Below the pieces are notes generated by a model, which saw only the letters and a program-made list of their open reading frames with translations, did no database searches and had not been told where the DNA came from. A DNA stretch of 5,991 bases from UKL13-2 sp031370625 (GTDB taxonomy: Bacteria; Pseudomonadota; Gammaproteobacteria; Burkholderiales; Usitatibacteraceae): assembly GCA_031370625.1 (NCBI GenBank), contig JANMQR010000379.1, positions 1 to 5,991 of the forward strand. The letters are read 5' to 3'. Numbering within the stretch: the stretch's first letter is position 1; every line of letters starts with the position of its first letter. This document shows, in pieces, positions 5,928 through 5,991 of the stretch. The position numbers and the translations under genes were made by a program.

Positions 5928-5991
5928 TTACATATCCATCCCGCCCATGCCGCCCATCCCACCCATACCGCCACCGCCCATGCCGCCGCCA
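5928..5991 (-). CDS. groEL: Chaperonin GroEL, C-terminal end (cut by window edge)
   Basis: The last 20 codons and stop of a gene entering from the right edge are seen. They encode a Gly/Met tail: three Gly, Met, four Gly, Met, then three Gly-Gly-Met units and a final Asp-Met before TAA. Such (GGM)n-Met tails are the hallmark of bacterial GroEL, where they project disordered into the ring cavity and influence substrate folding and ATPase rate. GroEL refolds cytoplasmic proteins with GroES; groES would be expected further right, upstream on the minus strand. Only the tail is visible, yet this repeat in this position is distinctive. Stem-loops follow at 5891-5920 and 5849-5878. Confidence 0.9.
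   Translation of the reverse strand, partial: GGGMGGGGMGGMGGMGGMDM

Noticed and set aside
5602..5974. Two minus-strand frames across the VOC gene and terminators
   Set aside because: They run through the stem-loops and antisense to the VOC gene, and one overlaps the groEL tail out of frame; no ribosome binding site or family signal.
5928..5991. GGM-coding repeat as a simple DNA tandem repeat
   Set aside because: It is explained by the in-frame Gly-Gly-Met tail of GroEL.

Overview
The window reads as chromosomal DNA from a Gram-negative proteobacterium, most likely a betaproteobacterium. The basis is the gene order argS, SPOR-domain protein, dsbA on one strand, the style of the ArgS, SPOR and DsbA proteins, and a GroEL tail made of Gly-Gly-Met repeats. 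The taxonomic call rests on remembered gene order and protein style, not on a search.

Left part (1-2920, minus strand): argS (1019-2686) is followed by a SPOR-domain membrane protein whose GTG start overlaps the argS stop by one base. After 59 bp comes the 5' part of dsbA, which runs off the left edge. This looks like one operon, with a good -10 element 27 bp before the argS start. Its products serve translation (arginyl-tRNA), the cell envelope or division (peptidoglycan-binding SPOR) and periplasmic disulfide formation.

Middle-left (2811-3326, minus): a small secreted ComEA-like helix-hairpin-helix protein with its own ribosome binding site and a clear intrinsic terminator.

Middle (3327-5375): a more AT-rich accessory stretch with two uncharacterised minus-strand genes of 203 and 278 codons. 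It is flanked by non-coding DNA carrying short inverted repeats and open out-of-frame stretches that may be gene remnants. The 278-aa protein ends in a distinctive Arg-His-His-Asn motif within a helical C-terminus. The 203-aa protein is mainly helical and has a Tyr-Val-His-Gly-Gly motif. Neither start has a visible Shine-Dalgarno sequence. No integrase, transposase, tRNA or target-site duplication was seen. This is the part with the most novelty potential, but nothing in the sequence proves a function.

Right part (5376-5991): a plus-strand VOC/glyoxalase-fold gene converges on the 3' end of groEL (minus, partial). Three strong stem-loops fill the gap between them and probably stop transcription from both sides. 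No CRISPR array, rRNA, tRNA or insertion sequence was found.
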